NCBI GenBank assembly: GCA_947501565.1
Contig: CANMWJ010000014.1
Location: 1-64,000, forward strand
Origin: an uncultured Marinobacterium sp.
Lineage (GTDB): Bacteria > Pseudomonadota > Gammaproteobacteria > Pseudomonadales > Balneatricaceae
Reading direction: 5' to 3'
Length of the DNA: 64,000 nt
Shown one piece after another: positions 50,996 through 60,086 of the stretch (positions are counted from its first letter, which is position 1; the number at the start of each line of letters is the position of its first letter). A program made the position numbers and the translations under genes. The notes under the pieces are model-generated. The model had not been told where the DNA came from and searched no databases. It worked only from the letters and a program-made list of their open reading frames with translations.

Positions 50996-51178
50996 TAATA
51001 CCCCGCCTGATACCACTTTTTCTCAGTTAGTCATGATAAGGCTTCGTGCCTGAATCGACGCTCCCCAAACTCGTGGCTATGCTTCCATAAACGAAGTTTT
51101 CTGTTTGTTGCATGTGGCCGCCACAAATCTGCAGGCTACAACAACACTGGGCTGACTGTTGCGACAGGGGGCGAGGTG

Positions 51179-52696
51179 ATGGAAACGACAAAGCTTTTTA
51201 TCGGACTGGAACTGCTCTCCGAGTTGTTTATCTTCCTGATCGGGTTGGGCGTGCTGTCGTTAATCTACATGTATATCGTCGACCGCATGCAGACCAAACA
51301 GGCGATCCGCCATAACTACCCGATAATCGGGCGATTCCGCTATCTGTTTGAGAAACAAGGGGAGTTTTTCCGCCAGTACTTCTTCGCCATGGACCGGGAA
51401 GAGATGCCTTTTAACCGCGCGGAACGCAGCTGGGTGTATCGTGCGGCAAAGGATGTGGACCGAATGCTGGCGTTTGGCTCCACCCGCAATCTGGAACCGC
51501 CCGGCACAATCTTGTTTATGAACTGCGCCTTTCCCACACTGGAAGAGGATGCGGTGCCTGTGAGCCCCATCACCATCGGTCCCAACTGTCGGCATCCCTA
51601 TACCACCGACTCGCTGTTCAATATTTCCGGCATGAGCTACGGCGCGCTGTCGCGTCCCGCCGTCAGGGCATTGTCGAAAGGGGCTGCACTCGCCGGGTGT
51701 TGGATGAATACCGGGGAAGGCGGCCTCAGTCCTTATCACCTGGAAGGAGGCTGTGACATCGTCTATCAGATCGGGACGGCAAAATATGGCGTGAGAGATG
51801 AAGCGGGCCAGCTGAGTGACGACAAGTTACGAGAAGTGGCGGCACACCCTGAAGTAAAGATGTTTGAGATTAAACTCAGTCAGGGGGCAAAACCCGGCAA
51901 AGGCGGCATATTGCCAGGAAACAAGGTAACCGAAGAGATCGCGAAGATTCGTGGCATACCGGTGGGGCAGCCGTCTATCAGTCCCAACGGCCATCCTGAT
52001 ATCCGCTCGGCGCAGGATCTGCTGAATATGATCAATCGGATTCGTGAGGTGACTGGTAAACCGGTTGGATTCAAGGCGGTACTGGGAAATACCGTGTGGC
52101 TCGAACAACTGCTGGACCTTGTTGAAGAGCTGGGCGAACAGACCGCGCCGGACTTCATCACGGTGGACAGCGCGGATGGAGGATCGGGCGCCGCGCCACA
52201 GCCGCTGCTGGATTACGTGGGCCTTACGCTGAAGGAAAGTTTGCCGTTACTGGTGGATATGCTGATTGAGCGGGGGTTAAAGAAGCGAATCAAGGTGATC
52301 GCGTCAGGCAAACTGATCGTGCCCTCCAAGGTGGCCTGGGCACTGGCCGTGGGCGCCGATTGCGTGGTGTCAGCACGCGGGTTTATGTTCTCGTTGGGTT
52401 GTATCCAGGCAATGCAGTGTAACAAGGACACCTGCCCGACCGGGATCACAACCCACAATCCCCGACTGCAAAGGGGGTTGGATCCTGAACACAAAGCGGT
52501 ACGCGTGGCCAACTACCATAAGTACATCAACTACGGGGTGGGGCTGATTGCACACTCCTGTGGTGTAAAAGAGCCGCGGGAACTGCGTAGGTACCATGTG
52601 AAAATCGTCTCAGATCACGGCTTATCGATTCCGCTACACGAGTTACATCCGGTACCAGAAGTGCACCATCCGGGCCGTGGTGAGCCCCCGCCGTGA
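51179..52696 (+). CDS. Membrane-anchored FMN-binding glutamate-synthase-like protein
   Basis: A 505-residue protein with one N-terminal membrane helix (about 10-33) and a glutamate synthase central/FMN domain (about 80-450). The FMN-site motifs ISGMSYGALSRPA and VDSADGGSGAAPQP are present. The cysteines C408, C414 and C419 have the C-x5-C-x4-C spacing that ligates the 3Fe-4S cluster in GltB. There is no amidotransferase domain and no gltD nearby, so it is not a complete glutamate synthase. Its role is unknown. GGGGG precedes the ATG at 51179. Confidence 0.85.
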   Translation: METTKLFIGLELLSELFIFLIGLGVLSLIYMYIVDRMQTKQAIRHNYPIIGRFRYLFEKQGEFFRQYFFAMDREEMPFNRAERSWVYRAAKDVDRMLAFGSTRNLEPPGTILFMNCAFPTLEEDAVPVSPITIGPNCRHPYTTDSLFNISGMSYGALSRPAVRALSKGAALAGCWMNTGEGGLSPYHLEGGCDIVYQIGTAKYGVRDEAGQLSDDKLREVAAHPEVKMFEIKLSQGAKPGKGGILPGNKVTEEIAKIRGIPVGQPSISPNGHPDIRSAQDLLNMINRIREVTGKPVGFKAVLGNTVWLEQLLDLVEELGEQTAPDFITVDSADGGSGAAPQPLLDYVGLTLKESLPLLVDMLIERGLKKRIKVIASGKLIVPSKVAWALAVGADCVVSARGFMFSLGCIQAMQCNKDTCPTGITTHNPRLQRGLDPEHKAVRVANYHKYINYGVGLIAHSCGVKEPRELRRYHVKIVSDHGLSIPLHELHPVPEVHHPGRGEPPP

Positions 52697-52735
52697 TGGC
52701 GAAACCAAAATAGTCGCACGCAGAGGGGGACTGGG

Positions 52736-53881
52736 ATGCAACGGGTATCTTCGTTTAGCAGGGCGCTAAGCAATACGCATTGGCTGGAGTGGTTACGCGC
52801 GCTCCTGTTGCTCGCAGCTACCGCAGGGCTGTTGTTGCTGCCGCCTTTACTTGGTGTCTGGTTATCCGGGCAGGACGTTACCGATTACCTGATCTTTCCT
52901 CCCCATCCCGAGATTTACGAACAGCCAGGTTTTTCCTGGCCGGTTTTTCTGCTTATTGCTGTTGTGGTGTTGTTGTCGGTGATGCCATTTCTCTACCGCT
53001 TTTTAACGTTGCGAAAATATCAGCAGAAGACACAATCCACTCCTATGCCCCTTTGGGGCTGGCTTGGTCTGATAGTTACCGCGTTTGCCTGGTGGGTGGC
53101 CTGGAGCCGCAGCGAGGTGGCGATATCGATCTACGGGCACAGTTTTCCGCTGCTCTGGTTGGGGTACATTGTGGTGATGAACGCCTTGGCCGTGAGGCGA
53201 AGTGGCTCGTGCCTGATGCTAGCGCATCCCTTCCGGTTCCTGCTGCTGTTTCCGGTAAGTGGCGTGTTCTGGTGGTTCTTCGAATACCTGAACCTGTTTG
53301 TTAAAAACTGGTACTACGTGGATGCAGGGGTGTCGATCGATCGTGACCCTTTGATTGCTCCAACGTTGGCATTCGCTACGGTGTTGCCCGCTGTCGCAAG
53401 CACTATTTACTGGTTAAGCACCTTTAAACGCCTGAATGACGCTTCTGTAGGTTATTGGTCATTGCGCCTTAAATCTGCGTATTGGGCTGGATGGGTGTTG
53501 CTTGCGACCCTACTATCGCTTATTGGCCTGGGTGGCTGGCCGCAACACGTCTACCCACTGGTGTGGATTTCACCTTTGTTGATCCTGTTGGCGATTCTGA
53601 CCCTCCGCGGTCATGCAACCGTATTTGAATCGATGGCGGAGGGGGATTGGCGGCCGTTCTGGTTACCCGCCTTAGCAGGCCTGATATGTGGGTTTTTCTG
53701 GGAGTTGTGGAACTACGGTAGCTTGTTGCGATGGGAGTACAGCGTACCGTACGTAGATCGCTTTCTTATCTTTGAGATGCCACTGCTGGGGTATGCAGGC
53801 TATCTGCCGTTCGGGTTGGAGTGTATATTGATCGTCAGTTTGTTGTGGGGCGCTGATCGCAAAGCGTTATTCGCGTCCTGA
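52736..53881 (+). CDS. Multi-pass membrane protein of unknown function
   Basis: A 381-residue protein with roughly ten hydrophobic helices and aromatic-rich loops. Two related segments recur: WWFFEYLNLFVKNWYYVDAG (near residue 180) and FFWELWNYGSLLRWEYSVPY (near 320), each with an E/W-x-x-N core, suggesting an internal duplication. FEMPLLGYAGYLPFGLE near the C-terminus looks strongly conserved. I do not recognise a characterised family. It has a GGGGGA site and is followed closely by the PqiA-like gene. Confidence 0.75.
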   Translation: MQRVSSFSRALSNTHWLEWLRALLLLAATAGLLLLPPLLGVWLSGQDVTDYLIFPPHPEIYEQPGFSWPVFLLIAVVVLLSVMPFLYRFLTLRKYQQKTQSTPMPLWGWLGLIVTAFAWWVAWSRSEVAISIYGHSFPLLWLGYIVVMNALAVRRSGSCLMLAHPFRFLLLFPVSGVFWWFFEYLNLFVKNWYYVDAGVSIDRDPLIAPTLAFATVLPAVASTIYWLSTFKRLNDASVGYWSLRLKSAYWAGWVLLATLLSLIGLGGWPQHVYPLVWISPLLILLAILTLRGHATVFESMAEGDWRPFWLPALAGLICGFFWELWNYGSLLRWEYSVPYVDRFLIFEMPLLGYAGYLPFGLECILIVSLLWGADRKALFAS

Positions 53882-53913
53882 AAATATATGCTACGAAATC
53901 TTATCTATTGTTC

Positions 53914-54423
53914 ATGACATCTCCGGAATCCGTTACGCCATCCGTCGACCCTAAAAAAGCACTTCACCTACGAATTTTACTGCTGATCGCCGCAGTGCTT
54001 TTCTGTGGCGGTGTGGCGACGCCGATTATGACGCTGTCCTCCTTTGTATTCTTCGAAAACAGTTTCTCGATCCTATCGGGGGTTGTCGAGCTGCTCAGCG
54101 AAGGGCGGCTGGTGCTGTTTCTTGTGGTAGCAGGATTTAGCATTGTGTTGCCGGTGATGAAGCTATACGTGCTCTATCGATTGCTTTCACCCCGGCCTCA
54201 TGGGAATCAGGTGCTAAGCCGGTATCTGCATCTGATGCATGAATACGGCCGTTGGGCGATGCTGGATGTGATGGTGGTCGCGATCCTGCTGGTTACCGTT
54301 AAACTCGGGGCGATCGCCAGCATAGAAGTACACTACGGGCTCTATCTGTTTGGTGCTTCGGTAGCGCTGATTATGTTCATTACTCAGCGAGTGGTTAAGC
54401 TGACTACAACAGAGACTAGCTGA
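53914..54423 (+). CDS. PqiA-like (paraquat-inducible protein A) membrane protein
   Basis: A 169-residue, four-helix single-domain PqiA-family protein; E. coli PqiA has two such domains. FCGGVATPIMTLSSFVF, VVAGFSIVLPVMKLYVLY and GRWAMLDVMVVAILLVTVKLG are the family core. PqiA partners MCE protein PqiB in lipid transport across the envelope, but no MCE gene is here. It lacks the usual zinc-finger cysteines. The ATG at 53914 is chosen over a TTG at 53908; neither has a clear ribosome site. Confidence 0.8.
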   Translation: MTSPESVTPSVDPKKALHLRILLLIAAVLFCGGVATPIMTLSSFVFFENSFSILSGVVELLSEGRLVLFLVVAGFSIVLPVMKLYVLYRLLSPRPHGNQVLSRYLHLMHEYGRWAMLDVMVVAILLVTVKLGAIASIEVHYGLYLFGASVALIMFITQRVVKLTTTETS

Positions 54424-54567
54424 ATCATCCCATCAACACCCCCTTAAAAGCGCGGCGCGGCCATACTTACGCGAAAAAAAACAGATCAAACGCCCAGCGA
54501 TTTTGAATATTTTCAGATAAGTATTTGCACCTAATAAAAACCGCCGCTTCCTACCACCAAAAGCCAG

Positions 54568-54597
54568 TTCGGAATTGTCCGAAGCGCTATGTATAAT
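54568..54597 (+). promoter_or_regulatory. Promoter of the desaturase operon with overlapping palindrome
   Basis: TATAAT at 54592-54597 is a perfect -10 box. The -35 region is TTCGGA (54568-54573, 18-base spacer), which with TCCGAA (54578-54583) makes a perfect 6-4-6 palindrome. Binding there would block RNA polymerase, so a repressor site is likely. The desaturase ATG is at 54639. Confidence 0.55.
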
Positions 54598-54638
54598 TCG
54601 TCATTCCATTAAATAATGACCGTTCATTTTGTAATGAT

Positions 54639-55808
54639 ATGACAGATATTGTGGCGTCACCCGGTGAACATATTTTGACCAAGGGGTTGCGGGAGCAAGG
54701 CCTCGTCAAGCTTTCGCCTGATCAGTTAGAGCAATTTGGAAATGAAATTGCTTCGGTTGGCAAGAAAGCGATAGATGAGCTCGGTGATGAAAAAGATGAA
54801 CGTTTCTTACGGAAACTCAAAAACGGTAATTTAAGCTGCGAAGTAATAGGGCGAGCGCTGATACATATTAGCTTTGAGCCTGTCACTTTTCTGCTTGGCG
54901 TTATTTTCCTGTCTATTCATTTCAACCTTGAGGTCACCCTTGCACATAACGCGGGGCATGGAGCCTTTAATCGGCTAAAAAACCGAAAGGGGTTAGATAA
55001 ATACTCTTCGAAATCCTACCAAGCGAAGAATATGCCTGCTTCCATGGAAGGATGGAAGTACGTGCATAATCAGCTACACCATATGCACTGTAATATCGTC
55101 GGCAAAGACCCGGATGTTGGTTATGACCTGTTTCGGGTTACAGAGCTGCAGGGCAAACCAAAGGGGTATCAGCGTTTTCAGGTGGCTATCATCGCGTTAA
55201 TGAGTTTGCCACTTGTCTTAATTACCGGACTTCGTACATACGAGTTCCAGGCGGCAAAAGATAACGAAGAGAAAGGAATGTTGTCTCTGCTGTACAGGCA
55301 GCTGACGGGAAACCGTTACTTTCTGGTTAATCTGGTGTTTTTCCCACTGTTAGCTGGCCTGGCCTTCTTTTCCTTTGCCCATGTACTGAAAGTATTGCTC
55401 GGTAACATGCTTGCGGAAGCACTCAGAGGCTTGAGCTATGGCTCCATGTTTCATATGGGGCATCACACCGGGACCGTGAAGTTTTACCCTGAGAATACAG
55501 AGGTGGCGAATCGGTCAGAATGGTTTGTCCAGCAGATCGAATCGAGCCACTCAGTCATGATGGACTCACGGGTACGCTATGTTTTCGGCGGGTTAGACTT
55601 GCAGATAGAGCACCACCTCTTTCCCAGCTTACCACCCAATAAACTGTATGAAATTCAACCTCAGATTGAAGCCATCTGTGATAAATACGGTGTGCATTAC
55701 TCTAACGCCGGATTCTTTGAATCAGCTGCGTTATGTGTGAAGAACTACGCAAATCATGCCGATCAGGCAAGGTGTTCCGGCAGTAAGGATGGTAAGCATG
55801 GCCAGTAA
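54639..55808 (+). CDS. Fatty acid desaturase (acyl-lipid, first of pair)
   Basis: A 389-residue membrane desaturase. The three histidine boxes are HNAGHG (near 107), HNQLHHMH (near 147) and QIEHHLFPSLP (near 326), the last with the glutamine seen in front-end desaturases. There is no fused cytochrome b5 domain. It introduces a double bond into acyl chains using a di-iron centre, oxygen and an electron donor not encoded here. It is the first gene of a five-gene lipid operon and overlaps the next gene by 11 bases. Regiospecificity cannot be read from sequence. Confidence 0.88.
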   Translation: MTDIVASPGEHILTKGLREQGLVKLSPDQLEQFGNEIASVGKKAIDELGDEKDERFLRKLKNGNLSCEVIGRALIHISFEPVTFLLGVIFLSIHFNLEVTLAHNAGHGAFNRLKNRKGLDKYSSKSYQAKNMPASMEGWKYVHNQLHHMHCNIVGKDPDVGYDLFRVTELQGKPKGYQRFQVAIIALMSLPLVLITGLRTYEFQAAKDNEEKGMLSLLYRQLTGNRYFLVNLVFFPLLAGLAFFSFAHVLKVLLGNMLAEALRGLSYGSMFHMGHHTGTVKFYPENTEVANRSEWFVQQIESSHSVMMDSRVRYVFGGLDLQIEHHLFPSLPPNKLYEIQPQIEAICDKYGVHYSNAGFFESAALCVKNYANHADQARCSGSKDGKHGQ

Positions 55809-56874
55809 TAACAGGCACTTGTTACAAGAGATGCGCAAGCATATCGATTCGAGGTTTTTCAGGCCGAGCATGGCTGCATCCCTGTTTCATCTGGTAAGAG
55901 ATATTGTCGCAATCGTGGTGATCGGTGTCGGAATCTATTTCGCCCTGGTGCACCAACAGTACCTGTTAGCGCTGATACTTTCTGTTATCAACGGTAACTT
56001 CTTCTTTGCGCTATTTGTTGTGGGGCATGACTGCGGGCATGGGAGCTTTTCCAGCTCGAAAACGGTGAATAACGTTGTGGGGTTTGTCGCCCATCACTTC
56101 CTTTTAACCCCCTATTGGGCGTGGAAGAAGAGCCATGAACGGCACCACATGTATTCCGGCAACCTGAATAAGGATGAGTCGATCGTGCCGTTCAGCCGGG
56201 ATGAGGCTCAACAAGCCCTGGGTGTGCGTGCTCAGGATAAAAAATCATTTCTGAAAGTAAGACTGTTTAATCTTTTTATATTTTTAACAGGAATAAATTT
56301 TCACCTTTATACCGTATATAACCCAAGAACTAAGGCGTCGCACTTTTGGCCAAACAGGGTGTTTTTGTCAAAGAAAGATGATAAGTGGATCTACCTGGGA
56401 CTGGTAACAACGGTAGTTTTCTTGGTCTTGCTTGTAATGTTCGCCTGGAGTGACTTCTGGTTTTTTCTGCTTGCCTATATGGTGCCAATCTTTATCTGTT
56501 ATCACCTGATGGGAATGGTTACCCTGATGCAGCATCACGATGCAGACTCCGGTTGGTATTATGATGAGGACTGGGATTATGTATCTGGCGCATTAAACAC
56601 ATTTGACTACCGCTACGGATGGTTAAACCCGCTAATACGTCATTGGCATCACGACATTGCCCACTATCACGTGGTGCACCATCTATTCTCCGCTATACCT
56701 CACTATCACCTTAAAGCTGTATCAGAGAGGTTGGTTGAAGAGAAAGTTCTGATTAATGAACCAAAGAGCTTCTCATATTGGCGCTACGTTAAGATTATTT
56801 GGTCTTGTAACTTTGTTGAAAATAAAGTGGATGAGGCAGGGCGCTACAAGTTGAAAGCGTTTGAAGAGCTTTAG
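55798..56874 (+). CDS. Fatty acid desaturase (second of pair)
   Basis: A 358-residue membrane desaturase with boxes HDCGHG (near 78), HERHH (near 114) and HVVHH (near 300), the delta-12/omega-3-like pattern. Four membrane helices are visible (about 25-70 and 205-250). The ATG at 55798 uses AAGGATGG as ribosome site; earlier in-frame starts are too close to it. With the first desaturase this would allow di-unsaturated chains. The DNA is visibly A/T-rich for the window (for example 56270-56330), hinting at transfer. Confidence 0.88.
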   Translation: MASNNRHLLQEMRKHIDSRFFRPSMAASLFHLVRDIVAIVVIGVGIYFALVHQQYLLALILSVINGNFFFALFVVGHDCGHGSFSSSKTVNNVVGFVAHHFLLTPYWAWKKSHERHHMYSGNLNKDESIVPFSRDEAQQALGVRAQDKKSFLKVRLFNLFIFLTGINFHLYTVYNPRTKASHFWPNRVFLSKKDDKWIYLGLVTTVVFLVLLVMFAWSDFWFFLLAYMVPIFICYHLMGMVTLMQHHDADSGWYYDEDWDYVSGALNTFDYRYGWLNPLIRHWHHDIAHYHVVHHLFSAIPHYHLKAVSERLVEEKVLINEPKSFSYWRYVKIIWSCNFVENKVDEAGRYKLKAFEEL

Positions 56875-56937
56875 TACTACATAGCACGTAGTTTTTATCG
56901 TCTGATTTTATAAGTTGAAATGGTAGAGCTCTTTTAA

Positions 56938-58086
56938 ATGAAAATTGACGCTTTCGATGAGAGTCCAGTAAATATTATTTTTCTGTCTGCAAGCAGTGGC
57001 GGGGGGCATCACGCTGTTGTGCAGTCACTGTCTAAGCTGATCTCCAGTCTGAAAGAGCTGAATGGGCATACCATCGATTTATACGCTGACAAACGCTTAC
57101 AGCTGTACCCTAAAGTAGCGAGAATGCGCGCTAAGCTGCCGTGGATGTGGGTAGCGCTGCTGGTGTGCACTGATAACCGTCGCAGTATCACCGCGCTATG
57201 GCGGCTCTTTAAGCCGAGTTTTGTTAGGAGCCTGAAGAAGCAACTGGACCAGTCACCGGTTGAAAATCCAGACATCATTATTGCAACACATCATGCGTCT
57301 GCTCAGTGTCTTGCGCAGGTAGCTGAACGTTATGCGCCCTGTGTGCCTAAAACCGTTGTATTTGTGACCGATTATGACGTTCATCAGAACTGGATAGCGG
57401 AAGCAGACCTCTATGTGGTGGCTTCTGAAAAGGCTTATCTCAGACTGTTAGAACAGGGTAAACCGGTCCTTAAAACCCCGTTGCTGCCTTGTGTATCCGC
57501 CGTTCACGATGACCTAAATGCAGTTAGGAAGTATCAAGGACATCAGGGTAACCGATTCAGGTTTATTGCGATTATGGGCCTCGATGGAACCAGTGAATAC
57601 CGGCTTCATAAACTGCTTGAGAAGCTAGATAGCCAGCTATTTTCGAAACAGTTATCTATCGACATTGTTTGTGGTAAAAACAAAAAACTCCAGCGTGAAC
57701 TGTTGCAGAAAAAGTTCGATAACTTAGCCGTCAATGTTTTTGGTTATGTTGAAGACCTACCAACACGACTGGCGCAAGCTGATATGGCTCTGCTTAGGTT
57801 AAGTCCGCAGATAATGACGGAATCTTTAGCTGCCAGAACCCCGGTGATCGCTTTTGATTGGCACTTCCATGAGCGTGAAAACATCAACCTGTTGCGCGAA
57901 TTTGGAGCAGGTGATGGCTCTCGGTATTGTGATAAACAGGTCGGCTTGATTAGGGATTATTGTCAGAATCCAGCACTAAGAGAACGTTGGCAAAAAGCGG
58001 CCCGTCAGATCTCCGAAAGACAGGTGGCAAAAGGCTTTGTTGAAACTATGTTTCGCCATTTAAACGAATCGAGCCCTGTAAGTTGA
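56938..58086 (+). CDS. MGDG-synthase-like glycosyltransferase (GT28 family)
   Basis: A 382-residue glycosyltransferase resembling monogalactosyldiacylglycerol synthases and processive diacylglycerol glucosyltransferases. The lipid-acceptor loop FLSASSGGGHHAVVQSL (15-31) and ADMALLRLSPQIMTESLAARTPVI in the sugar-nucleotide half are visible. It has no signal or clear membrane helix and is expected to be a peripheral membrane GT-B enzyme. In this operon it probably builds a glycolipid whose chains the desaturases modify. Sugar and acceptor are unknown. Confidence 0.82.
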   Translation: MKIDAFDESPVNIIFLSASSGGGHHAVVQSLSKLISSLKELNGHTIDLYADKRLQLYPKVARMRAKLPWMWVALLVCTDNRRSITALWRLFKPSFVRSLKKQLDQSPVENPDIIIATHHASAQCLAQVAERYAPCVPKTVVFVTDYDVHQNWIAEADLYVVASEKAYLRLLEQGKPVLKTPLLPCVSAVHDDLNAVRKYQGHQGNRFRFIAIMGLDGTSEYRLHKLLEKLDSQLFSKQLSIDIVCGKNKKLQRELLQKKFDNLAVNVFGYVEDLPTRLAQADMALLRLSPQIMTESLAARTPVIAFDWHFHERENINLLREFGAGDGSRYCDKQVGLIRDYCQNPALRERWQKAARQISERQVAKGFVETMFRHLNESSPVS

Positions 58087-58087
58087 T

Positions 58088-59104
58088 ATGGATACACTGA
58101 CTCATGCCGTAGCCGGTGGCTGTATTGCATCGGCTGCCGCCCAGCAAACAGTTCCGGAATTTACGGCTGTGGCTGCGTGTGTAGGGTTTGTTGCTGCGCT
58201 CCTGCCCGATCTCGACTACCTTTTCGTGTTTGCGAAGAGGCCGTTGTTAGCGTGGAAATACCACCGGGTGGCGCTGCATAATGTGTTTGTATTGCCTGTT
58301 CTGGCGTTGTGTGCCCTGGCGATAAGCTATGGGCTGTCATCTATCGCGCTATTGTGGGCACCTGAGTGGAACCAGCATGCTGCATTTAACACGCACCTTC
58401 CAGAGCTGTTTGGATTAGCATGCATCGCGTTGATTTCACACCTCTTACTCGACTATATCACCAGCTTTGGTTCTGCATTTTTCTTTCCGCTATCTCGCCG
58501 TAGGTTTGCGCTGGGAAGCCACTTCCTAACCGATCCAGTGGTCATGGTGATTATGGCTTTGGGCTGGGTGTTCGATGAAGCGGGTACCGCAGTGCTTGTT
58601 CTTACAGCGTACTTATTGATGGCGTTCGCACTTAAATATATAGCGACGCGAAAGGCGCTATCTCATTGGCGCACTTTACAGATTGAAAGCGCGTCGCCGA
58701 AGTTATTCCCGCGCCCAGGGGCCCCCTGGCGTTGGTTAGCTATTGCTGAGCGGTCGTCACATTATGCGTTTTTTTACGTCACGCCTCATAAGGCGAGCGA
58801 GATCAACTGGCTCGACAAAGGGTTGGGGACACGCGCTTATAAGCTTTATAAGAATGATCCGCTACTAGAGTACTTCATCGGCCTCTCTGCTTTTCCTCGT
58901 TTTGAAGATACACAGCGACAGAACCAGCCTGCCATCGTGGTGGAAGATCTGCAGTGGTGGTGGGCGTTGCCTACACGCCCGATGGCCTTTAGTGCGCTCG
59001 TTGATCAGGAAGCGGTCACTTCAGTACGAGAGAGCAAGAAGCTCGATAAAGGCCCAACCGGTGAGTCAGAAGCCCCTCCTTTTATTGAAGAGCCGAAGGT
59101 CTGA
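58088..59104 (+). CDS. DUF457/YdjM-type membrane-bound putative metal-dependent hydrolase
   Basis: A 338-residue protein. It begins MDTLTHAVAGGCIASAA, then LLPDLDYLF, KYHRVALHNVF and SHLLLDYITSFGSAFFFPLS with conserved histidines and aspartates typical of the YdjM/YbcI (DUF457) group. About five membrane helices occupy residues 20-200. A soluble C-terminal domain (about 210-338) is less common. It starts one base after the glycosyltransferase stop. The family is annotated as metal-dependent hydrolase without proven activity. Confidence 0.85.
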   Translation: MDTLTHAVAGGCIASAAAQQTVPEFTAVAACVGFVAALLPDLDYLFVFAKRPLLAWKYHRVALHNVFVLPVLALCALAISYGLSSIALLWAPEWNQHAAFNTHLPELFGLACIALISHLLLDYITSFGSAFFFPLSRRRFALGSHFLTDPVVMVIMALGWVFDEAGTAVLVLTAYLLMAFALKYIATRKALSHWRTLQIESASPKLFPRPGAPWRWLAIAERSSHYAFFYVTPHKASEINWLDKGLGTRAYKLYKNDPLLEYFIGLSAFPRFEDTQRQNQPAIVVEDLQWWWALPTRPMAFSALVDQEAVTSVRESKKLDKGPTGESEAPPFIEEPKV

Positions 59105-59105
59105 A

Positions 59106-59921
59106 GTGAGCGAGCCAAAGTTGACGTTAGACGCGCTGTTTTGTCAGCAACGTTTACAGACTAAATCTATGAATGTTTGGCACTGGCTCGTCTTCATTCT
59201 GTATTTTCCAGTGGGCTGTCTGCTTGCAGTTTTGCGCTTTGCTTTAGTCTTTGTCGTGGCGATCATGGCGCCCGAGAAACATCGATATCAGATATTTCGT
59301 TATATAGGTGGGCTGCGTTGTAAAACAACCAGTACGCTTGATCTGCCGAAGAACGGCGCACTGATCGTCGCGAACCATAGCAATTACCTTGATCCGATTG
59401 TGACGAATGCGGTGTTGGGCAAGAGACAGCATCTGGGGACGGTAATCTGGCACGGTGTGAACTTCTTCTCACGTGTCATCTGCAGGCCAACTGTCTCTGT
59501 TGTGGACCAAGGTGGAAATCGTGGTTTTCTGAAGGAGCTCTATAAGGCCAACGAACACCACAATATGATTGTTTTTCCTGAGGGTGCAGTCACTGATGGC
59601 ATCACCGGACTGCTCCAGTTCCAGAGATCGGTCTTTCACCTGAGAAAAGATATCTACCTGGTGGGGATTAAGTACCGCAGGGCGCTGCCGTTTTTGCAGG
59701 GTAGGGCGATGTCCAGGATGATGGGGATCGAAGTCCTTGTTGATCTGTTCCAGCCTTGGATTGATGTTGAGCTGATTCCACTGGGTAAATTACAACGAGA
59801 ACTATATGCCTCACCTCAGGAAGAGGCTGATGCTGCACAAAGAATAATTGCCGATGCGCTGGGCCTGAAAGCGAGCCGCTGGAGTAAACACGACAGGCAT
59901 AAGTGCCTTTTCCCGGAGTAG
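59106..59921 (+). CDS. PlsC-like lysophospholipid acyltransferase
   Basis: A 271-residue acyltransferase. The catalytic NHSNYLD (H91, D96) and the FPEGAVTDG (157-165) motif are intact, and a membrane helix lies near 27-55. The start is GTG at 59106, one base after the upstream stop and supported by GAAGG; ATG at 59169 is the alternative. It probably acylates a lysolipid or glycolipid made with the operon's glycosyltransferase. The cargo is inferred from context. Confidence 0.85.
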   Translation: MSEPKLTLDALFCQQRLQTKSMNVWHWLVFILYFPVGCLLAVLRFALVFVVAIMAPEKHRYQIFRYIGGLRCKTTSTLDLPKNGALIVANHSNYLDPIVTNAVLGKRQHLGTVIWHGVNFFSRVICRPTVSVVDQGGNRGFLKELYKANEHHNMIVFPEGAVTDGITGLLQFQRSVFHLRKDIYLVGIKYRRALPFLQGRAMSRMMGIEVLVDLFQPWIDVELIPLGKLQRELYASPQEEADAAQRIIADALGLKASRWSKHDRHKCLFPE

Positions 59922-60086
59922 CGTGGTAACGGTACAAACTGTTTGGCGCGTCGTTAGTGCTGATTATGTTTATCATCCTAAGGTCAAACGCTTACCGTAA
60001 ACGCAATGGATCACGATTAAAGCCATCACATTGCAGCCAGACTGTTCGCATATACTTAAAGTGAGAAACGGTCTGGAGCGAGGCGT

